Origin: Rhodanobacter sp. DHG33 | Lineage (GTDB): Bacteria > Pseudomonadota > Gammaproteobacteria > Xanthomonadales > Rhodanobacteraceae | Direction: 5' to 3' | NCBI RefSeq assembly: GCF_014843005.1 | Contig: NZ_JACYXM010000002.1 | Span: forward strand, 434,001 to 498,000 | Length of the DNA: 64,000 nt | Part shown: positions 33,701 through 41,178 of the stretch, piece after piece | How positions within the stretch are numbered: the first letter of the stretch is position 1 | How the letters are laid out: the number at the start of each line of letters is the position of its first letter | Translations under genes and position numbers: made by a program | The notes under the pieces: model-generated | Databases searched by the model: none | What the model saw: only the letters and a program-made list of their open reading frames with translations | Told to the model about the DNA's origin: nothing

Positions 33701-36386
33701 CGCCGGCTACCACCAGCAGCTGCGCGACCAGATCATGGGCCTGATCGCCTCGGGCGTGGAGGCGAACCTGATCGACCGCCCCGGCGGCATCTTCGTGCGT
33801 TCCGCGCAGCAGTTGTCGGGTGAAGAACGCCTGCTGATGCAGGCGTCCGCGCGGCTGGTGCTGAGCGACCAGCTCGGTGGTCTGGCCGAGCAGATCGGGC
33901 GCCGCCGGGTGCAATCGCAGCCTGCGCCGTTCCGGGCCGCCGAGGTGCGACCCGCCGCCTTGCTCGCACCGGCGGAAACGGCGGCGCACGAAGAGCTGGC
34001 ACTGCGCAACCGCTATGGCGGCTTCGCACCGGACGGCAGCGAGTACGTGGTGACGCTGTCACCCGGCCAGGCCACGCCGGCGCCCTGGGCGAACGTGCTG
34101 GCCAATGCGCAGTTCGGCACCGTCATTTCCGAAAGCGGCAACGCCTACACCTGGAGCGAGAACGCGCACGAGTTCCGGCTCACGCCGTGGAGCAACGACC
34201 CGGTCACCGACACGGGCGGCGAGGCCATCTACCTGCGCGACGAACAGACCGGCGAATTCTGGTCGCCCACGCCGCTGCCATGCCGCGGCCTGGGTGATTA
34301 CCGCACCCGCCACGGTTTCGGCTACAGCGTGTTCGAACACGAGCAGGACGGCATCCGCAGCGAGTTGTGGGTGTACGTGGCGCAGGACGCACCGGTGAAG
34401 TTCTCGGTGCTGCGCGTGCGCAACACCAGCGGCCGCACGCGCCGGCTCAGCGCTACCGGTTACGTGGAGTGGGTGCTGGGCGACCTGCGCGACAAGGCGG
34501 CGATGCACGTGGTCACCAGCTCCGATCCCGCCACCGGCGCGCTGATGGCGCGCAACGCCTGGAACGAGGAGTTCGTCGGCCGCGTGGCCTTCATCGACGT
34601 GGACCATCCTGCGCGCAGCATCAGCGGCGACCGCGTGGAGTTCCTCGGCCGCAACGGCAGCCTGCGCCAGCCTGCGGCGATGGCGAACGCGCGGTTGTCC
34701 GGCCAGGTCGGCGCCGGCCTGGATCCCTGCGGTGCGGTCCAAGTCGTCTTCGACCTGGACGATGACGACGAATACGAAGTGATCTTCCGCCTTGGCGCAG
34801 CAACCGATGCCAAGGCGGCTAGCGACCTGGTGCAGCGCTTCCGCCGGCGCGGCACCGCCGCTGCCGCGCTGGAGGCGGTGCGCATGCACTGGCACTGGAC
34901 GCTGGGCAAGGTGCAGGTGCACACGCCGGATCCGGCCGTGGACGTGCTGGCCAACGGCTGGCTGATGTATCAGGTCATCGCGTGCCGTTTCCTGGCGCGC
35001 AGCGGCTACTACCAGTCCGGTGGCGCGATCGGTTTCCGCGACCAGTTGCAGGACGCGATGGCGATGGTCTACGCCTCGCCCTATGCCGTGCGCCAGCATT
35101 TGCTGCTGTGCGCCGCGCACCAGTTTCCCGAAGGCGACGTGCAGCACTGGTGGCACCCGCCGCTGGATCGTGGCGTGCGCACGCGCTGCTCCGACGATTT
35201 CCTGTGGCTGCCGCTGGCCGCCAGCCGCTTCGTGGAAGTCACGGCAGACACCGGCGTGCTCGACGAGCAGGTGGGTTACATCGAAGGGCGGCCGCTGGGG
35301 CAGGGCGAAGAGTCCTACTACGACCTGCCTACGCATGCGGAGCTGCGGGAGTCGCTCTACGAGCACTGCAAGCGCGCGATCGGCCGTGCCGCCGCACGCG
35401 GTCCGCACGGCCTGCCGCTGATGGGCAGCGGCGACTGGAACGATGGCATGAACAAGGTCGGCGAAGGCGGTCGTGGCGAAAGCGTGTGGCTGGGTTTCTT
35501 CCTGTATCACGTGTTGCAGCGCTTCGTGCCGCTGGCGCGCCAGCGCGGCGACGAGGCTTTCGCGCAGCAATGTGTGGACGAGGCCGCGGCGTTGCGCGAG
35601 AACCTCGACAAGCACGCCTGGGATGGCGACTGGTACCGCCGCGCCTGGTTCGACGACGGCACGCCGCTGGGCTCGGCCACCGATCCCGAGTGCCGCATCG
35701 ACTCCATCGCGCAGAGCTGGTCGGTCTTGTCCGGTGCGGGCGATGCCGAACGCAGGCACCAGGCGATGGATGCGCTGGATGAGCACCTGGTGCGCCGCGA
35801 CGCCGGCCTGATACAACTGCTCGACCCGCCGTTCGACAAGTCCGACCTCGACCCGGGCTACATCAAGGGTTACCTGCCTGGCGTGCGCGAGAACGGCGGC
35901 CAGTACACGCATGCGGCGGTATGGGCGGCGATGGCTTTCGCGGAACTGGGCGACAGCGCGCGCGCGTGGGAGTTGCTCGGCCTCATCAATCCGGTCAATC
36001 ACGGCAAGGACGAAGGCATCGCCACCTACAAGGTGGAACCCTACGTGGTGACCGCGGACGTCTACGGCAGGCCCCCGCACGTGGGGCGTGGTGGCTGGAG
36101 CTGGTACACCGGCTCGGCGGGCTGGCTGTACCGGCTGATCGTGGACTCGCTGCTTGGCCTGCGCGTGGAAGGCGAGCGCCTGCGGCTGCTGCCCTTGCTG
36201 CCGCAAGGCTGGGACACGTTCACGATGGACTACCGTTTCCGCGAGACCGATTACCGCATCGAGGTGCATCGCGTGCAGGAGGGCGAAGCCGAGCGCTGCG
36301 TGCTTGACGGTCACGAGCAAGACGACGACGCCATCGCGCTGGTGGACGACGGCCGCGACCATCGCGTCGAGGTGTTTCGTCGGTAA
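27738..36386 (+). CDS. ndvB: Cyclic beta-1,2-glucan synthase (GT84-GH189-GH94)
   Basis: About 2,882-residue membrane enzyme that builds, cyclises and trims periplasmic beta-1,2-glucan (NdvB/ChvB type). Order: N-terminal region; two TM helices (about 434-492); GT84 glucosyltransferase with LDADTQLPRD (near 652) and RRHRWIRGDW (near 800); further TM helices (845-890, 970-1010); a glycoamylase-like cyclisation region (about 1030-1545, TSPTNMGM ... GVSESGYNTMD). Two beta-sandwich units follow, then a GH94 phosphorylase domain with GSGDWNDGMNKVG (Asp2566) and GGWSWYTGSAGW. Start is uncertain: ATG 27738, ATG 27657, or TTG 27780. The TTG overlaps the stop of a short leader frame. Confidence 0.92.
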   Translation: MRYRRALQPKERPLLKNGLLSIPLLHRLRARLRYRRRRAAEPESALRAELFSADQMGQYGAELASRHRTSAHTRTDALLARLSSNHALLGEASDLFTQTMRDGRRITPAAEWLLDNYYLIEEQVRTAQRHLPKGYSRELPVLLNGPCAGLPRVYEIAQETIAHGDGHVEVESLRRFVASYQTVAPLTLGELWAIPIMLRLALIENLRRVAASVMTDWGDRRLAVHWANRMSEVAERDPKSVVLAVADMARSNPPMVSPFVAELARRLQGQSPALVLPLTWVEQRLTESGQSIEHLVRMEAQQQAADQVSIGNSIGSLRTLSAMDWRGFVESTSLVEGALREEPAGAYAQMDFATRDQYRRAVEQLARNSALSELEVAEAAVTLAREGGSGERPEARGHVGFYLVDSGLEALEARVGARATPARVWRRLVLRGRRPLVLYLGLIALLTVLLAWPLVQNLPLDSGRRWPWLLLAIPVVLVSSQLAISLVNWLATVVTDPRALPRMDYDGGLPSDKRSVVAVPAMLTDADDVDELAEGLLVRYLANRDRHLHFALLTDFADAAAESQPQDEGLLEMMRERIEALNATYADAETDRFFLFHRPRLWNPSERSWGGRERKRGKLADLNAWLRGGARDAFALVVGRTEVLADVRYVITLDADTQLPRDSARRLVGAMAHPLNTLVFDSAGVRVVAGHAILQPRVGISLSSAMRSAYARLFGSDAGIDPYTRVVSDVYQDLFDEGSFIGKGIYDLDAFEKVLGDRFPDNHILSHDLVEGCYARSGLISDVQLYEEYPARYIDDARRRHRWIRGDWQLLPWLLPWAPARGGGWRRNPLTALSRWKILDNLRRSLVPPSLLVLLLFGWLSHAVQPSWTIAVLMVVLVPLLLASLLELFQKPRDAVLDQHLRAAMRDVGQHAARAALGLVWLPHEALYSLDAALRTLWRLFVSRRNLLQWAPSRQATRAGRDEPGVLWRAMWIAPLLGILVGAALLWTRPAALGVAAPFLLLWLLAPAVAWRISRPQPAQHFDATPTDVRFLRRLARKTWAFFESHVGAQENWLPPDNRQEQPEVMIAHRTSPTNMGMALLANLSAWDLGYVSVDRLLQRTDGSLRTMQNLPRYRGHFYNWYDTLSLQPLPPRYVSTVDSGNLAGHLITLRTGLLELADAPLFERRQLDGLADTLELLERALTAENRSIDVLADLRRELDATLAQPPANVKDAVACMERLADLAGAGIEVAPNGDAEVWLQALREQCIDARDYLRPFIGWPAEEGDLAIPSLRQLAHIDEAEASIPLLEARRRAAGLLTVIERLAGQSGALAVMDYGFLHDAKRELLSIGYNVDERRLDAGFYDLLASEARLTSFVAIAQGQLSQDSWFALGRLLTVTGGEPVLLSWSGSMFEYLMPMLVMPSYGGTLLDQTCRAAVARQIEYGRQLGLPWGVSESGYNTMDVHFNYQYRAFGVPGLGLKRGLGEEVVVAPYATALALMVAPKAACANLQRLAEEGLEGRYGLHEAVDYTPARLPHGQQAAVIRSYMAHHQGMSLLALDHLLCDQPMQRRFAADPALQSALLLLQERVPRSAAEYRHTASAPAPEALVRGAGTRLRVFADPDRPRPAVQLLSNGHYHVMVSSAGGGYSRCRELAVTRWHEDISRDDWGQFCYLRDVESGVFWSAAHQPVRRRVDFHEAIFSDARAEFRVRERDFDTHTEIVVSPEDDIELRRMRVTNCSRTRRTVEITSYAEVVLAKPQDDAMHPAFSKLFVQTELVRALQAIVCTRRPRSADDHVPWMCHLLAVHGADIDEISYETDRARFIGRNRNLAAPQALAPGEAHRKLSDSEGPVLDPVVAIRCRITLEPEQSARVDLVTGMGESRDACLRLIEKYRDRHLADRVFDLAWTHSQVLLRQLNASLADAQLYEHMATSIVYANPSLRADPGILRANRRGQSGLWGQAVSGDLPIVLLHIADPAHIELVRQLVQAHAYWRLKGLAVDLVIWNEDHAGYHQQLRDQIMGLIASGVEANLIDRPGGIFVRSAQQLSGEERLLMQASARLVLSDQLGGLAEQIGRRRVQSQPAPFRAAEVRPAALLAPAETAAHEELALRNRYGGFAPDGSEYVVTLSPGQATPAPWANVLANAQFGTVISESGNAYTWSENAHEFRLTPWSNDPVTDTGGEAIYLRDEQTGEFWSPTPLPCRGLGDYRTRHGFGYSVFEHEQDGIRSELWVYVAQDAPVKFSVLRVRNTSGRTRRLSATGYVEWVLGDLRDKAAMHVVTSSDPATGALMARNAWNEEFVGRVAFIDVDHPARSISGDRVEFLGRNGSLRQPAAMANARLSGQVGAGLDPCGAVQVVFDLDDDDEYEVIFRLGAATDAKAASDLVQRFRRRGTAAAALEAVRMHWHWTLGKVQVHTPDPAVDVLANGWLMYQVIACRFLARSGYYQSGGAIGFRDQLQDAMAMVYASPYAVRQHLLLCAAHQFPEGDVQHWWHPPLDRGVRTRCSDDFLWLPLAASRFVEVTADTGVLDEQVGYIEGRPLGQGEESYYDLPTHAELRESLYEHCKRAIGRAAARGPHGLPLMGSGDWNDGMNKVGEGGRGESVWLGFFLYHVLQRFVPLARQRGDEAFAQQCVDEAAALRENLDKHAWDGDWYRRAWFDDGTPLGSATDPECRIDSIAQSWSVLSGAGDAERRHQAMDALDEHLVRRDAGLIQLLDPPFDKSDLDPGYIKGYLPGVRENGGQYTHAAVWAAMAFAELGDSARAWELLGLINPVNHGKDEGIATYKVEPYVVTADVYGRPPHVGRGGWSWYTGSAGWLYRLIVDSLLGLRVEGERLRLLPLLPQGWDTFTMDYRFRETDYRIEVHRVQEGEAERCVLDGHEQDDDAIALVDDGRDHRVEVFRR

Positions 36387-36463
36387 GCGTGGTATCGGCA
36401 CGGGCGTGCCGTTGCGCAGCGCTCGCCGGAAGGCATGTACCGGCAACCATCAGCGATGCTGGA

Positions 36464-37987
36464 TCAGGCGTTGTCCAGCCACCGAGCCAGCCGCGCTCGC
36501 ACCCGTGCGGTGAGGCGTGAGGCGCGGTAGGCATCGGTGGCTGCGTGGATCGCTTCGGCCTGGGTAGGGTAGGCGTGGATCACGCGCTCCAGCCCGCGCA
36601 GGCCCAAGCCGGACTCCATCGCCAGGGTGATGCCGTTGATCATTTCGCCGGCATGGCGGGCCACCACGGTGGCGCCGAGGATGTGATCGGTGCCGTCTTG
36701 CACGTGGATCTTGGCGAAGCCTTCCTGCTCGCTGTCCATGACCGCGCGATCGATCTCGTGCATGGGCACGGTATAGGTCTTCACCGGAATGCCGCGGCGG
36801 TTGGCCTCGCGCACGTACAGGCCGACGTGGGCGATTTCCGGATCGGTGAAAGTGCACCAAGGGATCACCAGCCGGCTGAGGCGCTCGTGCCCGCGGAACA
36901 GCGCGTTGCACACCGCGATGCGTGCGGCAGCCACGGCGGCGTGCGTGTACTTGTGTTCCATGCACACGTCGCCGGCGGCATAGATGCGCGGGTTGCTGGT
37001 GCGCAGGAAATCGTCCACCAGCACGCCGGAGGTTCGGTTGAAGTCGACTTCCGCGCGTTCCAGATCCAGCCCTTCCGCACGGGCGACGTGGCCGATGCCG
37101 GTGAGGATCGCGTCCACCTCGACGATGGTGTGGTAGTTGTCGCTGATCATCTCGACGCGCCGCACATCGCCCTGGGCATGTACGGCGGTGATCCGGGTGT
37201 TCAGGCGGATGGCGATGCCGTCGCGGGCCAGCGCATCGGAGAGCAACTGCGCGGCGTCACGTTCCTCGCGCGGCAGGAACAAGGGACGGTCCTGCACCAG
37301 GGTGACCCTCGCACCCAGCCGGCAGAAGGCCTGCGCCATCTCGCAGCCCAGCGGTCCGCCGCCGATCACCAGCAGGCGCGCTGGCAACGCGGTGAGATCG
37401 AACACATTTTCATGGGTGAGGTAGCCCGCTTCGGCCAGGCCGGGAATTGCAGGGATGCTCGGTCGCGCGCCGGTGGCGATCAGCGCCTTGCCAAAGTGCA
37501 GCAGCGTGTCGCCGACGCGCACGCAATCCGTGCCCGCGAAACGCGCTTCGCCAAAGAACAGATCGATGCCGGCGGCGGCCAGCCGTTGCGCGCTGGTGTC
37601 GTCGGCGAGGCGGGCGCGGATGCGCCGCATGCGCGCCATCGCGCGTGCGAAGTCGGGCGGCCCCGTGTCATCGATGCGTGCACCGTAGTGCGCGGCGTCG
37701 CGCAGGTCCGCGCACAGGCGTGCGGTGCGGATCAGCGCCTTTGATGGCGCGCAGCCGGTGTTGAGGCTGGTGCCGCCGAGCTGTGCGCGCTCCAGCAGCG
37801 CGACCCGCGCACCTGCCGCGGCGGCCGTGCGTGCGGCGGCCACGCCGGCTGGACCGGCGCCGATCACTACCAGGTGATAGCGAGCGGCGGGTTCGGGGTT
37901 GCGCCAGTCCGTCGGGTGGAGGTGCTCGACGCGACAGCACTCGATCTCGTCCTGTGGCAGAGAAGGGGTGGTGCCGGGCTGCGTCAT
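36464..37987 (-). CDS. Pyridine nucleotide-disulfide oxidoreductase-like flavoprotein
   Basis: 507-residue FAD/NAD(P) oxidoreductase of the mercuric reductase/lipoamide dehydrogenase superfamily. FAD site VVIGAGPAGVAAARTAAA, NAD(P) site LLVIGGGPLGCEMAQAF, second FAD contact IYAAGDVC, and a C-terminal dimerisation domain with the His/Glu pair in HAYPTQAEAI. The redox-active CxxxxC is altered: GGTSLNTGCAPSKA has Ser in place of the first Cys (codon AGC). So ordinary disulfide chemistry is unlikely. An N-terminal extension of about 40 residues contains a CC pair (IECCRVEH). Its start overlaps the stop of the upstream glucanase gene (ATGA), so they form an operon. Confidence 0.85.
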   Translation of the reverse strand: MTQPGTTPSLPQDEIECCRVEHLHPTDWRNPEPAARYHLVVIGAGPAGVAAARTAAAAGARVALLERAQLGGTSLNTGCAPSKALIRTARLCADLRDAAHYGARIDDTGPPDFARAMARMRRIRARLADDTSAQRLAAAGIDLFFGEARFAGTDCVRVGDTLLHFGKALIATGARPSIPAIPGLAEAGYLTHENVFDLTALPARLLVIGGGPLGCEMAQAFCRLGARVTLVQDRPLFLPREERDAAQLLSDALARDGIAIRLNTRITAVHAQGDVRRVEMISDNYHTIVEVDAILTGIGHVARAEGLDLERAEVDFNRTSGVLVDDFLRTSNPRIYAAGDVCMEHKYTHAAVAAARIAVCNALFRGHERLSRLVIPWCTFTDPEIAHVGLYVREANRRGIPVKTYTVPMHEIDRAVMDSEQEGFAKIHVQDGTDHILGATVVARHAGEMINGITLAMESGLGLRGLERVIHAYPTQAEAIHAATDAYRASRLTARVRARLARWLDNA

Positions 37988-39345
37988 GGGGCGGTCTCCG
38001 GCGCGGCTTCCTCCAGCCAGCCGCCGCGAAAGCCGGCGCGGCGCAGTCCACGCACCAGCCAGGGGCTGCGGCGCATCAGCCGCCAGGGCAGGCCGCTGCG
38101 GTGGTTCTCGATCATCATCGCCACGATGCCCTGGTCCAGCCCGTAGTGTCCGTCCGATACCCAGGGGCGGCCCTGGGCGTCGGTCAGCGAGGGATTGAAG
38201 CTGGCAGCCAAGCGACCTTCGCGCAGCATCCCGGGATACCGCGCCAGCATGTGGCGCAGCGCCTGACATGCCAGCTCCGGCACGAACGGCAGCGAGGCCA
38301 GCGCGGACGGTGCCGACACGGTGCCGTCGTCCGGCCCGTAGGGCACGCCGCGCGCCGAGTAGCCGAACAGGCGCCGCGTTTCGCCGGAGGCATCCAGCCT
38401 ATCGCCCTCGGGGCCGTCGCAGGCCGACAGCCCCCAGCACGATTCGCCGTAGCCGGCGAAGCCGTTCGGATTGCGCCGGGCGTACTCGCGCTGGACCAGG
38501 GCCGCGCGGCGGCTGTTCTCGAAATAGTCGCAGCCTTTCTCGTGCATGAAGCGGTCGCGGATGCCGCGGAAATCGATCCATGCATGCGAGTAGTGATGCA
38601 CGAACAGCGGCCCGGCGTAGAGGAAGTCGTGGCCGTACAGGTTTTCCCACTGGTAGGTGAGCGTCCACGCGCGGTAGCACGCGTCGGAGGCGGCATGGAC
38701 GGGCGAACCGGCAGCCAGCGCATACAGCACGATCGCCTCGTTGTAGCCGTCCCAGTCGTAGTGCAGGAAACCGCTCTCGGGTTTCCAGCCCTGCCGCATC
38801 GTTGGCTCGCCGTCCTGCGCCCAGCGCCAGTCCACGCGCAGGTACAACGCGTCGACCAGTTCGCGCAGCTCGCGTTCGTCATCCGCGTCCGTGTCGAAAT
38901 ACTCGCGCGCGACCAGCATGCCGGCGACGAGCAGGGCGGTATCGATCATCGACAGCTCGCACGACCAGGTACGACGGCCCGTGTGCATGTCGAGGAAGTG
39001 GTAGTAGAAGCCCTTGTAGCCGGTGGCGTCCGGATGATCGCCCTGCTCGCTGCCGTGAAAGAAACGCAGCACTGTCAGGCTGCGTTGCAATGCCTCGGCG
39101 CGCGACATCCAGCCGCGCTCCACGGCTATCGGGTAGCACGACAGCGCAAAGCCCGTCACCGCGATGCTTGATGGCGAGCCTTCGCGTGAGGTATCCGCCA
39201 CCAGACCGTTGCGCGGATTGCCTGCTTGGACGAAATAGTCGCAGGCGGCGCGTTGCAGATGGTCGAGCAGGGCCTCGTCGTCCAGCGAGTCAAGGGATGG
39301 CTGGCGATCTATGGCGGCGGACGTGGTGGAGTATTCCTCGGGCAT
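37984..39345 (-). CDS. GH144-type beta-1,2-glucanase (glycoamylase-like)
   Basis: 453-residue protein of the glycoamylase-like family (PF10091), which includes GH144 endo-beta-1,2-glucanases. Landmarks: LLDHLQRAACDYF near the N-terminus, GLVADTSREGSPSSIAVTGFAL, GYKGFYYHFLDMHTGRR, CELSMIDTALLVAGML, HYDWDGYNEAI, FVHHYSHAWIDFRGI, ESCWGLSACDGP and the closing GLDQGIVAMMIEN. No signal peptide is obvious at MPEEYSTT, so a cytosolic protein is possible. An in-frame frame runs upstream to 39726 but is built from the hairpin array and is not believed. Facing a cyclic beta-1,2-glucan synthase, it probably degrades or trims that polymer. Confidence 0.85.
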   Translation of the reverse strand: MPEEYSTTSAAIDRQPSLDSLDDEALLDHLQRAACDYFVQAGNPRNGLVADTSREGSPSSIAVTGFALSCYPIAVERGWMSRAEALQRSLTVLRFFHGSEQGDHPDATGYKGFYYHFLDMHTGRRTWSCELSMIDTALLVAGMLVAREYFDTDADDERELRELVDALYLRVDWRWAQDGEPTMRQGWKPESGFLHYDWDGYNEAIVLYALAAGSPVHAASDACYRAWTLTYQWENLYGHDFLYAGPLFVHHYSHAWIDFRGIRDRFMHEKGCDYFENSRRAALVQREYARRNPNGFAGYGESCWGLSACDGPEGDRLDASGETRRLFGYSARGVPYGPDDGTVSAPSALASLPFVPELACQALRHMLARYPGMLREGRLAASFNPSLTDAQGRPWVSDGHYGLDQGIVAMMIENHRSGLPWRLMRRSPWLVRGLRRAGFRGGWLEEAAPETAP

Positions 39346-39709
39346 GCAATGCGGGCAGACATGAGGTTGTCTTCGCAGGATGCCGGAGTGATTGCATGGT
39401 GTGTGTGTACGAGTTGGGTGGTATCCCTGACACGTAGGCCACGTCGACCTGCGCATGCAGGCAAACCCCCGCATCAGCAGGGCTTTTTTGTGCCTGCGGC
39501 ACCCGCATAACCCGGCGTGCCGAGTTCCGAGCTGCAGCCGCCGAGCTTTGAGCTCGGCCGGTGGAGCAAAAAGCTCGGCGGCCCGAGCTTTTTTCTCGAC
39601 CGTCCGGGCTACTGAACTCGGCACGTCGAGCTTTTTTCTCGGGCTGCCGAGCTTTTTGCTCGGCAGCCCGAGTTCGGAGGCTGGCTGGTGGAGCTGTGAG
39701 CTCCGCCGG
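39346..39709. other. Gene-free stretch with hairpin array
   Basis: 364 bases between the glucanase gene and the 118-residue orphan gene. The half near the glucanase must hold its promoter; the other half is the hairpin array described at 39540-39704. No convincing gene on either strand. Confidence 0.6.
39540..39704. repeat. Array of GAGCT-cored hairpins
   Basis: Successive palindromes share a CCGAGCT core. (1) CCGAGCT-TTG-AGCTCGG at 39541-39557. (2) GAGCAAAAAGCTCGG at 39564-39578 opposite CCGAGCTTTTTTCTC at 39583-39597, one mismatch. (3) GTCGAGCTTTTTTCTCGGG around 39625-39643. (4) A perfect 15-bp stem at 39638-39672 (CTCGGGCTGCCGAGC, loop TTTTT). (5) GGAGCT-GTG-AGCTCC at 39690-39704. Spacing is irregular, so this is not a CRISPR array. 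The array lies just 3' of the 118-residue gene (minus strand). Confidence 0.8.
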
Positions 39710-40066
39710 TCAGTACGGCAGGTCACCCGGATGGGGTGGCGCGGGCAGCGGTGGCTGGCTGAGCTGTTCGGTTTGTTCGCTGAGGAAGTACAGGGCAGCG
39801 AAGAGGCCTTCGGTGGTGGGGGCGTCGAGGGGGTTGCAGCCGGGGTTGAGGGTGTCGCTTTGGCTGTTGGCGTGCTGGTCGCGGAAGGCTTCGCTGTTGG
39901 TCAGCACACGGGCGAGGGCGTGGATGGCGATGGCGAGGCCGGCCAGGGTGGCGGCGTCGTGTTCGTCGGGGCTGGCCTCGGCGCGGGTCCAGTAGGGGCG
40001 CGAGAGCGGGTTGGTGGGGATGGACGCAGCGGCGTGTGCAGCTGCCGTATGATCGGGCTTAGCCAT
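39710..40066 (-). CDS. Hypothetical protein, 118 residues
   Basis: A small soluble protein starting MAKPDHTAAAHAAAS, with a Pro-rich C-terminus (PPLPAPPHPGDLPY). The middle is helical (AATLAGLAIAIHALARVL and GLFAALYFLSEQTEQL). AGGAG lies six bases before the ATG at 40066, which supports translation; an in-frame TTG at 40072 is an alternative. I do not recognise the family; similar short proteins are scattered in Xanthomonadales accessory DNA (inference). It is followed by the hairpin array and preceded by AT-rich DNA. Confidence 0.6.
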   Translation of the reverse strand: MAKPDHTAAAHAAASIPTNPLSRPYWTRAEASPDEHDAATLAGLAIAIHALARVLTNSEAFRDQHANSQSDTLNPGCNPLDAPTTEGLFAALYFLSEQTEQLSQPPLPAPPHPGDLPY

Positions 40067-40326
40067 GATCAACTCCTCGTAAGTTGGTGGTGGTCAGCGG
40101 GTCGTATGGGTGACAGCCCATGCGGCCCGCGTTGGTTTGGAGGTGTGATTTTTCTCCGGCCGAGGCGATGGCGCCTTGGCGATTTCATAATAAGTGGAGA
40201 GAAAAAGAAAATCTGTCAGGTAATGGAATAAATATGTAGGAATGGGACTTTATTTTGTCATCTTCCACTCGGTGATTAATGGGGTAGTTATTCGTTTTTG
40301 GGTGGGATAAAAAGGAGACTCGACGG
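40067..40326. other. AT-rich gene-free stretch
   Basis: 260 bases markedly richer in A+T than the rest of the window, especially 40190-40320 (runs such as GAGAAAAAGAAAATC and GGAATAAATATG). No gene is seen. It probably holds the promoter of the minus-strand 118-residue gene and a promoter for the downstream plus-strand genes. Its composition suggests recent acquisition. Confidence 0.55.
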
Positions 40327-40470
40327 GTGCTTTATTTTGAGGTTTTGAAAATCCACGCTGATCCGAATTTAGCAAGGCCGGATACGAAGTTAAGCAGACC
40401 ACTGCAGGAGGCCGTAGACTCTGGAGTTATCCGCCGGGTGGATATCCCGCAGCTAGTGATCCGGGACTGA
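40327..40470 (+). CDS. Possible small protein or gene remnant, 47 residues
   Basis: GTG at 40327 opens a frame to TGA at 40468-40470; AAGGAG lies nine bases upstream. The product contains ADPNLARPDTKLSRPLQEAV and ends VDIPQLVIRD. It ends nine bases before the next gene, fitting a two-gene unit. Against it: bases 40343-40370 resemble one end of the inverted-repeat element at 41460-41513, so the frame may be the tail of a disrupted gene or part of a mobile-element end. Confidence 0.3.
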   Translation: MLYFEVLKIHADPNLARPDTKLSRPLQEAVDSGVIRRVDIPQLVIRD

Positions 40471-40479
40471 CATAGCACA

Positions 40480-41178
40480 ATGACTACTCGCAAAAACGTT
40501 TCAGATCGATTGCCCTTTACAGATGAGGAGTTGGGACGACTGACTCCATATGAGTTCGCGAAGCTGAAGCTCACAGACGATGAGAAATCAAGGCTGCGGG
40601 CAATTAACGAAAGGCGCTGGTTAGAGATTGATCGCAAGGCAGCCGAGTTGCGTCAAGCGGAGCAACCGCTGGTTGAGGATCTTCGTGCGGCGGGCTTTGA
40701 TGTCGAAAGCGCGTCGGATCTGTTCAACCGGAAGCAGGTTTGGAACAAGAAAGAGCGCGTTCGCCCGTACCTTGAAGCCTTGCCAATTTTGCTGCGGCAT
40801 TTGGGCCGCGCTTATCCGCCGGCGGTACGCGAAGGTATTGCCCGCGCGTTGGCTGTCCCGCAGTCACGGTTTGCATGGCACGATCTAGTGCGCTTTTACC
40901 GTCACGAAGAGGCTGATAGCGCGAAAGATGGTCTTGCCGTGGCGATTGCTGCAGCTGCCGATCAGAGCGTACTGAACGAGCTAATTGCGCTAGCCAAAGA
41001 TCGTGAACAGGGAAGCAGCCGTTTGCTGCTGCTGAGTGCGCTTGCGCGATCCTCTGACCCCAAAGCGCGCGCGGCGCTGATGGAGCTTGGAGCCGACCCA
41101 GATCTGGCTCTGGAGGTTCAAATCATCTTTAGGCGGCAAAGATCGAAACTTGCGAAGGGTGCGAAGCCAAAATCATGA
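40480..41178 (+). CDS. Hypothetical protein with HEAT-like helical repeats
   Basis: 232 residues, unrecognised. The N-terminal third is charged (FTDEELGRLTPYEFAKLKLTDDEKSRL). The rest is helix-rich with HEAT-like pairs (LEALPILLRHLGRAYPPAVREGIARAL, then a helical pair near 145-170, then LLLLSALARSSDPKARAALMELG), ending in a basic tail. Helical-repeat proteins of this size often serve as immunity or adaptor proteins, but nothing here proves that. Codon use is less GC-rich than its neighbours. There is no clear ribosome-binding site before the ATG, so coupling to the small frame upstream is possible. Confidence 0.6.
   Translation: MTTRKNVSDRLPFTDEELGRLTPYEFAKLKLTDDEKSRLRAINERRWLEIDRKAAELRQAEQPLVEDLRAAGFDVESASDLFNRKQVWNKKERVRPYLEALPILLRHLGRAYPPAVREGIARALAVPQSRFAWHDLVRFYRHEEADSAKDGLAVAIAAAADQSVLNELIALAKDREQGSSRLLLLSALARSSDPKARAALMELGADPDLALEVQIIFRRQRSKLAKGAKPKS

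Noticed and set aside
28695-36446. Long antisense open frames under the glucan synthase
   Set aside because: No motifs, biased composition, and complete coding content on the plus strand.
39540-39704. CRISPR array
   Set aside because: Repeat units differ in length and sequence, there are no equal-length spacers, and no cas genes are present in the window.
39346-39726. N-terminal extension of the glucanase through the hairpin array
   Set aside because: The extra 127 residues are translated palindromes and a cysteine-rich spacer, unlike any glycosidase N-terminus; the ATG at 39345 fits the family.
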